From Pseudomonas entomophila (lineage in GTDB: Bacteria; Pseudomonadota; Gammaproteobacteria; Pseudomonadales; Pseudomonadaceae), in contig NZ_JARPQB010000040.1 of the NCBI RefSeq assembly GCF_029478665.1, forward strand, positions 25,071-89,070: DNA of 64,000 nucleotides. Reading direction: 5' to 3'. The translations under genes and the position numbers were made by a program. A model generated the notes under the pieces. The model made no database searches and was not told the origin of the DNA. It saw only the letters and a program-made list of their open reading frames with translations. Positions within the stretch are counted from its first letter, which is position 1. Each line of letters begins with the position of its first letter. Below, one piece after another: positions 46,383-54,832 of the stretch.

Positions 46383-46441
46383 GCGCGTTCGAGCCGGGCA
46401 GAAGGCCCGGCTTGAATTCGAGGGGTGCAGGGCCATCGCGT

Positions 46442-46469
46442 ATCGCTATATACTTTTGAACATAGCGAT
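46442..46469. promoter_or_regulatory. 28-bp palindrome upstream of the TetR gene
   Basis: ATCGCTAT (46442-46449) and ATAGCGAT (46462-46469) with a 12-base spacer, 15 bases before the TetR start. Probably its autoregulatory operator. Confidence 0.7.
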
Positions 46470-46484
46470 TCAGAAGTCCCTGCC

Positions 46485-47093
46485 ATGCCCAGTATCCGCG
46501 ACCGCAACCTGCAACTGATCCTCGACGCCGCCAGCGAAGAGTTCGCCCTCCACGGTTTCAATGCCTCCCGCGTCGACGACATTGCCACCCGCGCCGGCCT
46601 GCCCCGGGCCAACGTGTTCTACTACTTCCGCACCAAGCACACGCTGTATGCCGCCGTCCTGGACACGGTCATGGAACCGCTGCTGCGCGCCTCCCAGACC
46701 CTGGCCCCCGACGCCAGCCCCGAGCAGGCGCTGCCCCGCTACCTCAAGGCCAAGGCCGCGGTCGCCCGGCGCCACCCGCATGCCGCGCGGGTGTGGCTGC
46801 GTGAACTGCTGCATGGCGCCCATCACCTGCCGAGCCAGCGCACCGAAGACATGCGCCACAGTGCCCGGCAAAGCCTGGCCTGCCTGAGCACGTGGATGGA
46901 TCGCGGCCTGATCGCCCGCGCCGCGCCCGAGCACCTGCTGTTGTTCCTCTGGTCCGCGCCCCTGGCGGCCTTTCGCTTCGGGGCATTCGCTGGCGGTGGG
47001 CACAGGCCGACGCCCGCCGCCACACGCTCGATGACCGCCATGCTACTGCGTGGCCTGCAACCCGACCGGCACCCGTCATCGCTATATCGCTAA
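46485..47093 (+). CDS. TetR-family regulator flanked by twin operators
   Basis: A 202-residue TetR/AcrR protein. The HTH runs from ILDAASEEFALHGFNASRVD to LPRANVFYYFRTKHTLY (residues about 11-55). The C-terminal domain (RYLKAKAAVARRHPHAARVW, VWLRELLHGAHHLPSQ) resembles the RutR-like/TetR_C_33 type. Identical 8-12-8 palindromes lie before its start and across its stop. It is convergent with the EmrAB-type pump, so control of the pump would have to come from elsewhere or by a downstream site. Ligand unknown. Confidence 0.9.
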   Translation: MPSIRDRNLQLILDAASEEFALHGFNASRVDDIATRAGLPRANVFYYFRTKHTLYAAVLDTVMEPLLRASQTLAPDASPEQALPRYLKAKAAVARRHPHAARVWLRELLHGAHHLPSQRTEDMRHSARQSLACLSTWMDRGLIARAAPEHLLLFLWSAPLAAFRFGAFAGGGHRPTPAATRSMTAMLLRGLQPDRHPSSLYR

Positions 47094-47105
47094 ATAGATA
47101 GCGAT
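47078..47105. promoter_or_regulatory. 28-bp palindrome across the TetR stop
   Basis: ATCGCTAT (47078-47085) and ATAGCGAT (47098-47105), again with a 12-base spacer, covering the TetR stop codon and ending 28 bases before the stop of the convergent pump gene. It contains an inner ATCGCTA/TAGCGAT repeat. Confidence 0.65.
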
Positions 47106-47133
47106 AAGCCCCGCTGGGCAAAAAATCAGGTGA

Positions 47134-48642
47134 TCAGCGGCTACGCAGCAGCAACGCCGCCAACGCGCACCCCAGCAGCGCCACGCACGAGAGGTAGAAG
47201 GCATCCGAGTAGGCCATCAGGTAGGCCTGCTCGCGCACGCTGCGGTCGATCAGCACCAGGGTCTGCATCACCTCGGGCGACTGCGGGTCGACCATGCCCC
47301 CCGGCAAACGCGCCTGCAGCGCGGCATCGAACGCTGTCAGCCCCTCCCCCACCCGCACCGAATGAAAGCGCTCGCGTTGCGACACCAGTTGCGTCAGCAG
47401 CGCCGTACCCAGCGCGCCGCCCAGGTTGCGCAACATGGAGATCAGCGCCGAAGCGGAGCCCGCCTGCGCCTTGTCCAGCCCTTTCACCGCCAGCACCGAC
47501 AACGCCACCATGATCAACGGCTGGCCGATGCCACGCACCACGGTCGAGGGGATGATCACATTGCTGCCCGAATCCACCGTCAGTTGCGCGCCCAGCCAAC
47601 AGCCCAGGGCCATGATCGCGAAGCCGCTGGCCACCAGCAGCTTGGCGTTGAGCCAGCGCATCAGCCGCGGCAGCAAGGGCGCCAGCAACAGCTGGACCAG
47701 GCCATAGGCGATCAGGCTCTTGCCGATCTCGCTGGCGCTGTAGCCCTGCACCAGCGACAGGTAGTTGGGCACCAGGAACACCAGGCCGAAGGTCGCCGCG
47801 CCAAACACTGCCATGGCCAGGCTGGAAACGCCGAAGTTGTAGCTAGCCAACAGGCGCAGGTTGATGAACGGCCGTGCCCCCCACAGCTGACGCTGGATGA
47901 ACAAGGCCAGGGCGACCACCGCGACGATGCTGAAGGTGACGATGAAACGCGAATCGAACCAGTCCTTGCGCCCGCCCTCCTCCAGCACCACCTGCAACGC
48001 CCCCAGGCCCAGCGCCATGGCCACGATGCCCAGCCAGTCGGCCTGGCGCAGGGCACTGCGGTCGCCGGCCTGGCCCTTGATCGACCAGGCCACCGCCGCC
48101 AGCAGCGCCATACCGGGTGGCAACTGCAGGAGGAAGATCCAGCGCCAGGAATACATGTCGGTCAGCCAGCCACCGATCGACGGGCCGGCGGCCTGGGCCA
48201 CGCTGTTGGCCAGGCTGAACAGCGCCATCCCCAGCGGGATGCGGCTGGCCGGCAGCTCGGTGATGATCAGTTGCATCGACAGCGGAATCAGCACCGCGCC
48301 GGACGCCCCCTGGATCACCCGCAACGCGATCATTGCTTCCAGGCTGGGGGCCAGCGCGCAACTCACCGAACTGACCAGGAAGATCGCCGAGCCCACCAGC
48401 ATCACCCGGCGCAACGAAAACACCCGCACCAGCCAGGCGGTCAACGGAATCATGCTGATCTCGGCCACCAGGTAGGCGGTGGAGATCCACGAGCCCTCCT
48501 CGAAGCTCGCGCCCAGCGCGCCCTCGATCTCGGGCAAGGCGGCGCTGGTGACATGTACGTTCATGCCCGCCATGAAGCAGCCGAACAAGCCACCGATCAC
48601 CGCCACCCAGGCGCGCGCGCTGACGTTCTGCTCAGCGCTCAT
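47134..48642 (-). CDS. EmrB-type MFS multidrug efflux pump (DHA2)
   Basis: A 502-residue fourteen-helix MFS exporter: GLFGCFMAGMNVHVTSAALP in the first helix, SWISTAYLVAEISMIPLTAW, RVIQGASGAVLIPLSMQ (motif B), and AAGPSIGGWLTDMYSWRWIF (motif C, partial). It extrudes drugs or metabolites together with an EmrA-type adaptor and usually an outer-membrane channel; no channel gene is adjacent. The start overlaps the adaptor stop by 11 bases. Confidence 0.92.
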   Translation of the reverse strand: MSAEQNVSARAWVAVIGGLFGCFMAGMNVHVTSAALPEIEGALGASFEEGSWISTAYLVAEISMIPLTAWLVRVFSLRRVMLVGSAIFLVSSVSCALAPSLEAMIALRVIQGASGAVLIPLSMQLIITELPASRIPLGMALFSLANSVAQAAGPSIGGWLTDMYSWRWIFLLQLPPGMALLAAVAWSIKGQAGDRSALRQADWLGIVAMALGLGALQVVLEEGGRKDWFDSRFIVTFSIVAVVALALFIQRQLWGARPFINLRLLASYNFGVSSLAMAVFGAATFGLVFLVPNYLSLVQGYSASEIGKSLIAYGLVQLLLAPLLPRLMRWLNAKLLVASGFAIMALGCWLGAQLTVDSGSNVIIPSTVVRGIGQPLIMVALSVLAVKGLDKAQAGSASALISMLRNLGGALGTALLTQLVSQRERFHSVRVGEGLTAFDAALQARLPGGMVDPQSPEVMQTLVLIDRSVREQAYLMAYSDAFYLSCVALLGCALAALLLRSR

Positions 48643-49768
48643 GACGTGCCTGCCGTGTATCCACGGTGGCGATCACCGACATGCCAGGCAGCAACCCGGG
48701 CGCGTCGTCGGCGGCTGGGTCGAGGTGGATACGCACCGGGAAGCGCTGGACGATCTTGGTGAAGTTGCCGGTGGCGTTGTCCGGCGGCAGCAAGGCGAAC
48801 ACCGCGCCGGAGCCCGGCGACAGGCTGTCGACCGTGCCCCGCCAGTGCTGGCCGAACGTGTCCACCTCGAGCGTGACCGGCTGCCCCGGGCGCAGGTGGG
48901 CCAGTTGGGTTTCCTTGAAGTTGGCGACCACGTAGGCCTGCGCCACCGGCACCACCGCCAGCAGCGGCAGGCCGGGCGTGACGTACTGCTGCTGGCGCAC
49001 CTTGCGCTGCCCCACCACGCCATCGAACGGTGCGCGGATCTCGGTATCGGCCAGGGCACTGCGGGCCAGCGCGGCTTCGGCGCGGGCCTGGTCGAGGTCG
49101 GCCTGGCGCTGCGCCAGCTCGGCCTCCAGTTGCCGCCCCTGCTGGGCCAGCACCGCCTTGCGCGCCTGCTGGCGGGCAAGCTCGGCATCGGCGGCGCGTT
49201 GCAGGGCGTGGGCCTGGATGCTTGTGGCGCGGGCCTGCTCCGTGCGCTGCACGCTGGCGGCCTGCCATTCGGCCAGGCGCTGGTAGCGTTGCCAATCCGC
49301 CTCGGCGCGCTGCGCCTCGCCCCGGCTGCCGCCGCGCTCGGCTTCGGCGCGGGCGATGGCCTGGACCTGTTCGTCCTGTTCGGCGGCGAAGGTGCGCAAG
49401 CGCATGCGCTGCACCTGCACGGCCGCCTCGCTCACCGCCAGGCGCGCCTCGGCCTTGCGCAGGCGATCAAGAAAGTCGCGTGCATCCAGACGCACCAGCA
49501 GGTCGCCGGCCTTGACCGGGGCGTTGTCGGCCACCGCCACCTCGGCCACATAGCCGCTGACCCGTGCGCTGATCGGCGCCCAGTCGGCACGCACATAGGC
49601 GTCGTCGGTCTGCTCCAGGAAACGCCCGTCCAGCCACCAGTAACCGCCGTAGGCCAGCAGCGACAGGCCGACCACGCCGGCCAGGCCGAAGCGCAGCCAG
49701 CGCTGTCGGCGCCGGGCACGGGATTGTTCGAGGGTAGGCTGTGGGTCTGGGCTGACCGCCTGGTTCAT
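48632..49768 (-). CDS. EmrA/HlyD-type membrane fusion protein
   Basis: A 378-residue adaptor: short cytoplasmic tail, one membrane anchor (FGLAGVVGLSLLAYGGYWWL, residues about 28-47), the lipoyl half VAVADNAPVKAGDLLVRLDA, a long alanine/glutamine-rich coiled coil (about 105-215), the second lipoyl half IRAPFDGVVGQRKVRQQQYV and a beta-barrel domain. It bridges the MFS pump at 47134 and an outer-membrane channel. The longer frame from 49897 is rejected because GGAG precedes the ATG at 49768 and the upstream part is not family sequence. Confidence 0.92.
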   Translation of the reverse strand: MNQAVSPDPQPTLEQSRARRRQRWLRFGLAGVVGLSLLAYGGYWWLDGRFLEQTDDAYVRADWAPISARVSGYVAEVAVADNAPVKAGDLLVRLDARDFLDRLRKAEARLAVSEAAVQVQRMRLRTFAAEQDEQVQAIARAEAERGGSRGEAQRAEADWQRYQRLAEWQAASVQRTEQARATSIQAHALQRAADAELARQQARKAVLAQQGRQLEAELAQRQADLDQARAEAALARSALADTEIRAPFDGVVGQRKVRQQQYVTPGLPLLAVVPVAQAYVVANFKETQLAHLRPGQPVTLEVDTFGQHWRGTVDSLSPGSGAVFALLPPDNATGNFTKIVQRFPVRIHLDPAADDAPGLLPGMSVIATVDTRQARHER

Positions 49769-49898
49769 GCTGGGCTCCTTCCATTGGGGGAGCGCCAGCG
49801 TAAGGAATCTGCGCCTGTCGTTCGCGCGTGAATTGGCAGGCAATCGTCGTGAAATGGACAACAACCTGATCGAAGGGGCTGACCGCGCCGGCCCCATT

Positions 49899-49922
49899 CG
49901 CCGGCAAAGCCGGCTCCTACAG
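49899..49922. repeat. Single REP
   Basis: One REP, TTCGCCGGCAAAGCCGGCTCC, between the adaptor and the alpha/beta hydrolase gene. Confidence 0.75.
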
Positions 49923-49944
49923 GTACAGCGCTGAATTCAGAGGA

Positions 49945-50817
49945 TTACTCCTGCAGGAATGCCACTACGTGCTCCGCCGCGGCGGCCGGATCCTCCTGCA
50001 TGAAGCAATGCCCGCCCGCCACCTGCTGCGCGGTCACCTGGGCATTGAGGCTGGCCAACCGCCGTACCGAGTGCGGCACGAAGGGATAGGTGTGTTCACC
50101 ATAGAGAATCCGTGTCGGGGTCTGGATACGCGTCAGGCTCTGCCACATGCGCTCGGGGAACGAGCTGAAGATCTCCACTTCGCGGCTGGGCCGGCACTTG
50201 AGCACCACGCCTTCGCCGCATTCACCGATGGCATGCTCCACATAGGCCTGCAAGGCAGCGTCATTCCAACCCTTGAAGATCCCCCGGCCCTGCAACGACG
50301 CCAGCGCCGCCTCGCGGTCAGGCCAGTGGCTGCGCCGGGTCGCGGCCTTGCGCGCCAGGGTGTGGCGACGGTGCAGGCCGACCATCGCCGCCGCCCCCAT
50401 CATGCCGATCATGCCGCGGCTGAACAGCACCGGGTCGAGCAATACCGCGCGCTGGAACAGCCCAGGCTCGGCCGCCAGGATCAGCCCGGTGAGCACCCCA
50501 CCAAAACTGTGGCCCACGGCAAACCGCGGCACCTCGCCATACTCGCCACGCTCGGTTGCGAACGCCTCCACCGCCAGCGCCGCCGTGCGGTTCCAGCCGC
50601 GGAACACGCCACCATGGTCGCTGTCGCCATGGCCCTGGACATCACTCAGCCACAGGTCGAAATGCTCGCCCAGGCGCAGCAGCAGCGGCTGGTAGGCCAG
50701 GCTGCAGAAACCATTGCCATGCAGGAAGTGCAATAGCGGCCGGCCACTGGGCGGTGTGCGCCAACCGCGCAGGGTGAAGCCTTCGGCGCATTCATGGGAC
50801 CAGGGAATCAACTCCAT
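49945..50817 (-). CDS. Alpha/beta hydrolase
   Basis: A 290-residue alpha/beta-hydrolase. HFLHGNGFCSLAYQPLL holds the oxyanion loop (near residue 30), DVQGHGDSDHG is the typical strand-4 region, FAVGHSFGGVLTGLIL the nucleophile elbow (Ser near 106) and LYGEHTYPFVPH plus GGHCFMQEDP the acid and histidine. Substrate unknown; such proteins are esterases, lactonases or haloperoxidase-like. A GTG three codons upstream (50826) is an alternative start. No linked partner. Confidence 0.88.
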   Translation of the reverse strand: MELIPWSHECAEGFTLRGWRTPPSGRPLLHFLHGNGFCSLAYQPLLLRLGEHFDLWLSDVQGHGDSDHGGVFRGWNRTAALAVEAFATERGEYGEVPRFAVGHSFGGVLTGLILAAEPGLFQRAVLLDPVLFSRGMIGMMGAAAMVGLHRRHTLARKAATRRSHWPDREAALASLQGRGIFKGWNDAALQAYVEHAIGECGEGVVLKCRPSREVEIFSSFPERMWQSLTRIQTPTRILYGEHTYPFVPHSVRRLASLNAQVTAQQVAGGHCFMQEDPAAAAEHVVAFLQE

Positions 50818-50834
50818 CGACTGCACTCATTGCT

Positions 50835-51455
50835 TCAGGAAAACGCCGATTCTACAAACAGCAGCGGATACAGTGAAATCACCAGCAGCACGGCCATCAG
50901 GACATTGAACAGCACCACCGCGCGCGGGTTGCGCAACAGGTTGCGCAGCGCACTGCCGAACATCACCCAGATCCCCACGCTGGGCAGGTTCACCAGGGCG
51001 AACACCGCAGCGATGACGATGACGTTGAATACATAGCCCTGGGCCGGTGTGTAGGTGGTGATTGCGCCCACCGCCATCACCCAGGCCTTGGGGTTGACCC
51101 ACTGGAACGCCGCCGCGCCCCAGAAACCCAGCGGTTTGCGGCCACTGGCCATGTCACCGGACATCGGCCCGGAAGTGGCGATCTTCCAGGCCAGGTACAA
51201 CAGGTACGCGGCGCCCGCATAGCGCAGGATGCTGTACAGCGGCGGCCAGGCCTTGAACACCTCGCCCAGCCCCAGGCCCACCGCCAGCACCAGCACCATG
51301 AACCCGACGCTGATCCCCAAGGCATGGGGGATGGTGCGACGCACCCCGAAATTCACCCCCGAGGCCAGCAACATGGTGTTGTTCGGGCCGGGGGTGATGG
51401 ACGAGACGAAAGCAAACAGCACGAAGGCGCTGAGCAGGTCGAGAGAGGCAAGCAT
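50835..51455 (-). CDS. LysE-family exporter
   Basis: A 206-residue RhtB/LysE exporter with the N-terminal FAFVSSITPGPNNTMLLASG (residues about 13-32) and WVNPKAWVMAVGAITTY (about 112-128), and about six membrane helices. It would export an amino acid or similar solute. ATG at 51464 is also possible; 51455 is better spaced from GGAA. It is the third LysE-type gene in this window, and the three are only distantly alike. Confidence 0.9.
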   Translation of the reverse strand: MLASLDLLSAFVLFAFVSSITPGPNNTMLLASGVNFGVRRTIPHALGISVGFMVLVLAVGLGLGEVFKAWPPLYSILRYAGAAYLLYLAWKIATSGPMSGDMASGRKPLGFWGAAAFQWVNPKAWVMAVGAITTYTPAQGYVFNVIVIAAVFALVNLPSVGIWVMFGSALRNLLRNPRAVVLFNVLMAVLLVISLYPLLFVESAFS

Positions 51456-51592
51456 GGCGGGCATTTCCGTTTTCTGGTTATCGTGTGGTCACACTAACGG
51501 AGCCCGGCGGCAATCGACCGGTACAGTTTGTGAAAATTGCACAGATACACCTTACTGATACGGTCCGTAGTCTTTCACAAGGAAGCCATGCC

Positions 51593-52072
51593 ATGAGCCT
51601 GACCATCCGCCCTGCGGTGCGCGGCGACGCCCAGCAGATTCTTGCCTTCATCACCGAACTGGCCGACTACGAACGCGCCCGCCACGAAGTGGTGGCCACC
51701 CTCGCCGACATCGAGCACAGCCTGTTCGACGAAGGCAGCACCGTGCGCAGCCTGATGTGCGAGCGCGACGGCCAGGCGATTGGCTTTGCCGTGTACTTCT
51801 ACAGCTATTCCACCTGGCTGGGGCGCAATGGCATCTACCTGGAAGACCTCTACGTGACGCCCGAGCAACGCGGTGACGGTGCCGGGCGCAAGCTGTTGCG
51901 GCACATTGCCCGTGAAGCGCTGGCGAACAACTGCGGGCGCCTGGAATGGAGCGTGCTGGACTGGAACGAACCCGCGATCGGTTTCTACCAGTCGCTGGGC
52001 GCGCAGCCGCAGGATGAGTGGGTGCGCTACCGGTTGGATGGCGAGCGGTTGCGACAGTTTGCCGAAGGGTGA
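51593..52072 (+). CDS. GNAT-family N-acetyltransferase
   Basis: A 159-residue GNAT protein resembling diamine acetyltransferases: IRPAVRGDAQQILAFITELA at the start, AIGFAVYFYSYSTWLGRNGI, YLEDLYVTPEQRGDGAGRKL (acetyl-CoA loop R-G-D-G-A-G) and DWNEPAIGFYQSLGAQ. Like SSAT and its bacterial relatives it may acetylate polyamines or small amines. AAGGAAG at about 51579 fixes the start at 51593. Confidence 0.9.
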   Translation: MSLTIRPAVRGDAQQILAFITELADYERARHEVVATLADIEHSLFDEGSTVRSLMCERDGQAIGFAVYFYSYSTWLGRNGIYLEDLYVTPEQRGDGAGRKLLRHIAREALANNCGRLEWSVLDWNEPAIGFYQSLGAQPQDEWVRYRLDGERLRQFAEG

Positions 52073-52120
52073 TGCATGCGGGTCGCGAAATAATCGTATC
52101 CATCTGATTTTTCAAGATTT

Positions 52121-52303
52121 CTGTAGGAGCGGCTTTAGCCGCGATCACCCGCAAGGCGGGTGCCTGACACCGCGTTGCCTGCATCGCGGCTAAAGCCGCT
52201 CCTACAGAGGGCTCTGTTCTCCACGTGACAACGCAGCCTTCCCGGCCTGCACCACCCTGTAGGAGCGGGCTTGCCCCGCGATCACCGGCGTAGCCGGTGC
52301 CAT
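52121..52303. repeat. REP cluster at the left edge of the Hcp region
   Basis: An inverted pair (GTAGGAGCGGCTTTAGCCGC at 52121 and its partner to 52206) and a further REP at 52257-52303 (GTAGGAGCGGGCTTGCCCCG, CACCGGCGTAGCCGGTG). The stretch from about 52195 rightwards is duplicated at about 53004-53150. Confidence 0.85.
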
Positions 52304-52328
52304 GCGAAATATATATTCGAGAATACCT

Positions 52329-52604
52329 CTACCATATTTTTAGCACTGCGAAATGAAACGCCATCATCCCCAAACTAAAAACAACAAGAGACACATATTC
52401 AACCAACGTCAGGTTATCCAATGAAAACACGACAAAGCCATGACCACTTATCAATTCGAAATAAAATCCGCCCAGCGTTACCGCATAAATTACAGACCCC
52501 CAGCGCTGCCAACCTGCAACCAAACCTCTAAATACGAATTTAGTCAATGCGAGTGTGACAGCAATATCAAATAGCGCAACCAGCACCAACTGCAGAATGT
52601 TCAA
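52329..52604 (-). CDS. Small three-helix membrane protein (orphan immunity-like)
   Basis: A 91-residue, strongly hydrophobic protein that is clearly homologous to the one at 53174 (shared DIA-TLAL-KFVFR, LVAGWQ-WG, ELI-G-GFV and AFH--LKIW positions). It has about three membrane helices and a conserved Asp in the first. It lacks its own upstream toxin: the next gene up is another small membrane protein. Its similarity to the third gene of the Hcp-DUF4225 operon suggests a spare immunity protein. Function inferred from context only. Confidence 0.7.
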   Translation of the reverse strand: MNILQLVLVALFDIAVTLALTKFVFRGLVAGWQRWGSVIYAVTLGGFYFELISGHGFVVFSLDNLTLVEYVSLVVFSLGMMAFHFAVLKIW

Positions 52605-52621
52605 CTAATGTCACACCCCAC

Positions 52622-52888
52622 TCACCTAACATGGAACACATGAAAAATAATCATCCCCACACATACCGCCATCACCGTATAGAAATTCCACACAAAGCCT
52701 GCCCCATAATCAAATGAAAATACCACCACTCCCTTCCCACCAAAAATCCCCACATAAATTGCGCTCATTGTCACCCCATAAAGGTTAGACGAGACTCCAA
52801 CCACTCTGCTACTTAGAGAGCGCCGCCACAAGAAACGGGAGATGCCAACATCAAAAAAGACAAATCCCAGCAAGCTAAACCATGTCAA
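52622..52888 (-). CDS. Small membrane protein (orphan immunity-like)
   Basis: An 88-residue hydrophobic protein with about three membrane helices and the family pattern IFGGKGVVVFSFDYGAGF ... MIIFHVF, shared with the proteins at 56972 and 57272. Low GC compared with the core genes. No toxin gene lies directly upstream, so it is a second orphan member of the candidate immunity set. Confidence 0.65.
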   Translation of the reverse strand: MTWFSLLGFVFFDVGISRFLWRRSLSSRVVGVSSNLYGVTMSAIYVGIFGGKGVVVFSFDYGAGFVWNFYTVMAVCVGMIIFHVFHVR

Positions 52889-53003
52889 TCTTTATACTCA
52901 TCATAAAGCTGGCACCCAGTATTTCCGTTCTCAGGGCCCTCAAATTAGACCCAAGGCGAATACATCCGCAAAAGGGCAAAATAGCTTTACCCCAAACAAT
53001 AGA

Positions 53004-53150
53004 AGCTCCTACAGAGGACTCTGTTCTCCACGTGGCAACACAGCCCGAAAAGCTGTGCGATCTCTTACAGAGACTGAACAGCCTTCATGGCCTCCACCAC
53101 CCTGTAGAAGCGGGCTTACCCCGCGATCACCGGCATAGCCGGTGCCATGC
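53004..53150. repeat. Duplicated REP-containing segment
   Basis: AAGCTCCTACAGAGGACTCTGTTCTCCACGTGGCAACACAGCC-type sequence (in parts) and the REP CGGGCTTACCCCGCG with CACCGGCATAGCCGGTG repeat the sequence at 52195-52303 in the same order. The gap 52889-53003 contains no supported gene. Confidence 0.75.
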
Positions 53151-53173
53151 AGCACACGTATTCGGTAATACCC

Positions 53174-53449
53174 CTACCATATTTTTAACGCCCAGAAATG
53201 AAAGGCCGTCATCAACAAGCTGAAGATCACAAGAACGACATATTCGAACAGTGAAAACTCCTCTAGGGCAAAAGGAACGAAGCCTTGCCCGCCGATCAAC
53301 TCATAATAGGACCCGCCCACGAATGCCGCATATAGCAAAGCACCCCAAAACTGCCAACCGGCAACAAGATCCCTAAATACGAATCTGCTTAGCGCCAATG
53401 TGAGAGCAATATCCCCCAGCGTGAGCAATATCAGCCCCCACACGCTCAC
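53174..53449 (-). CDS. Small membrane protein, candidate immunity to DUF4225 protein
   Basis: A 91-residue protein with about three membrane helices (GLILLTLGDIALTLALSRFV first; YVVLVIFSLLMTAFHFWAL last). Its start overlaps the DUF4225 stop by 4 bases (ATGA), the third gene of an Hcp - DUF4225 - membrane protein operon. Position and size fit a membrane immunity protein protecting against the DUF4225 effector, which has a hydrophobic glycine-rich core. Not a recognised named family. Confidence 0.75.
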   Translation of the reverse strand: MSVWGLILLTLGDIALTLALSRFVFRDLVAGWQFWGALLYAAFVGGSYYELIGGQGFVPFALEEFSLFEYVVLVIFSLLMTAFHFWALKIW

Positions 53450-54159
53450 TTCAAAATCTCATTAATTAAATCTTTTATTGTTATCGAGGACGTTGCCACT
53501 TCAAGGGTTAACCCAGCTTTACTCATTTGTCTGAAAGCTCGTTCTTTGTCGCTATCCATGTACCGAAACAGTCGCCATGCATCTCGCCTTGGGACCATCC
53601 GCCTAAGCGCTCTCCCAGAAAGGTACAAATCTGCAGAATAATAGGCGATATTTCCCTCGCGTTCCTCATACCCCAAACGCTTGGCGGCATCTTGATAGCG
53701 TTTTCTGACAGGGCCTACAACATCCGTTCGCCCTTCATATAACCCTTTGGCATTCTCATAAAAATTATTTACCCCGTGTGCGAAAATCGGTCCTCCACGC
53801 GCTACACAACCAACACCATAAGACCCAAGGCAACTCCCCACACCTGTCACGACTTGCGAGGCACCTCCCGCCATACCACCTAGCTGATTCAAAATCCGGG
53901 ATGACTGAGCGTACAGACTTTCTTTTTCACGCTTGATCAGTCCAAGTCCTTCATCCGGACTGATTCTTCGCTCATAAACATCTTCCACCACCCGCCTTGC
54001 GTAATAAGCCAGTTCTCGATTGAACTGCATCCGCAACCGCCGGTCCTGCAAATGCCGAGCGCTGACACCACAGCCATAACTAATCAATCGAGAGGCCGTT
54101 GCATTGACCTCCCAGAACGCTTCATCCAGCCGCAGGTCAAATTCATCCTTCTGCTTCAT
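53446..54159 (-). CDS. DUF4225 protein, candidate T6SS effector (copy 1)
   Basis: A 237-residue protein of the DUF4225 type. The N-terminal half is helical (EVNATASRLISYGCGVSARH, FNRELAYYARRVVEDVYERR). A central Gly/Ala-rich hydrophobic stretch (about 95-130) is followed by HGVNNFYENAKGLYEG, a motif frequent in membrane-acting T6SS cargo, then a helical C-terminus. Encoded directly behind hcp (4-base overlap), it is likely delivered by the Hcp tube. A membrane-disrupting action is inferred from the hydrophobic core; it is not demonstrated. Confidence 0.8.
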   Translation of the reverse strand: MKQKDEFDLRLDEAFWEVNATASRLISYGCGVSARHLQDRRLRMQFNRELAYYARRVVEDVYERRISPDEGLGLIKREKESLYAQSSRILNQLGGMAGGASQVVTGVGSCLGSYGVGCVARGGPIFAHGVNNFYENAKGLYEGRTDVVGPVRKRYQDAAKRLGYEEREGNIAYYSADLYLSGRALRRMVPRRDAWRLFRYMDSDKERAFRQMSKAGLTLEVATSSITIKDLINEILK

Positions 54160-54641
54160 GACTGCTCCCCCCACGAGGCGTGCCCACTGGTACCGGCCGC
54201 GTGATGAATCCAGCTGATGGTGCGATAGCGGATGTACAGCCGCTCTTCGGTTTCCTGATCAGTCATGAGCACCGCATGGGGTACGTCGATGTCCTGAGCC
54301 ACGATCAACGCGTCCTCGAGCCTGACGGAGAAGTACTTTTCCCGGTGCCCTGCCGGGTGCGTGCGATAGAAGTGGATATCGCAGTCGACCACCTCCCGAC
54401 CATCCACCGCCTGGCCAAGCAGGGGCGAGGCCTTGTCGACGAGTTTGGTGACCATTACCGGATGGTGGGTAGTGCGTATGGCATTGATGGGGTTGGAGAG
54501 GCTGTGATTGAACGAGAGCACCATGATCTCGTCGCCGTGCCCCGCCTGGCACTTGTTACCGATGGACGCCTGGGAACCGCAGCCTGCCGAAATCAGGCCT
54601 TGAAGCTTGCCGGTGATGCGCATGTAGCCGTAATAAGCCAT
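54156..54641 (-). CDS. hcp: Hcp-family type VI secretion protein (copy 1)
   Basis: A 161-residue Hcp: AYYGYMRITGKLQGLISAGC start, EIMVLSFNHSLSNP, TKLVDKASPLLGQAVDGREV and HREKYFSVRLEDALIVAQD, ending in a helical/strand tail. Hcp forms hexameric rings that build the T6SS inner tube and chaperones small effectors. No T6SS structural genes are nearby, so this is an orphan copy tied to its DUF4225 cargo. The long upstream frame from 54863 is not Hcp sequence; ATG at 54641 is chosen. Confidence 0.92.
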   Translation of the reverse strand: MAYYGYMRITGKLQGLISAGCGSQASIGNKCQAGHGDEIMVLSFNHSLSNPINAIRTTHHPVMVTKLVDKASPLLGQAVDGREVVDCDIHFYRTHPAGHREKYFSVRLEDALIVAQDIDVPHAVLMTDQETEERLYIRYRTISWIHHAAGTSGHASWGEQS

Positions 54642-54832
54642 GGGGTCGACTCCTTGTTGACCAAGCATGCAGGCTACGGGCTCGACACCGCCGTGTATGC
54701 CAGCTACGTCTGAAATTGCCGACCCGTTTCTACACAGGATGTTTATCCCAGGTTGCATCCACCACGGCGCACGTTGATCTCCCGCCCCCAGCCCATCATC
54801 ATGCGCGGCCAACCTTCTACAAGGACCGTTCC

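Noticed and set aside
47078..47105. Palindrome considered as a simple intrinsic terminator
   Set aside because: The stem is AT-rich with a 12-base loop and no T tract, and its arms are identical to the site before the TetR gene, so an operator is more likely.
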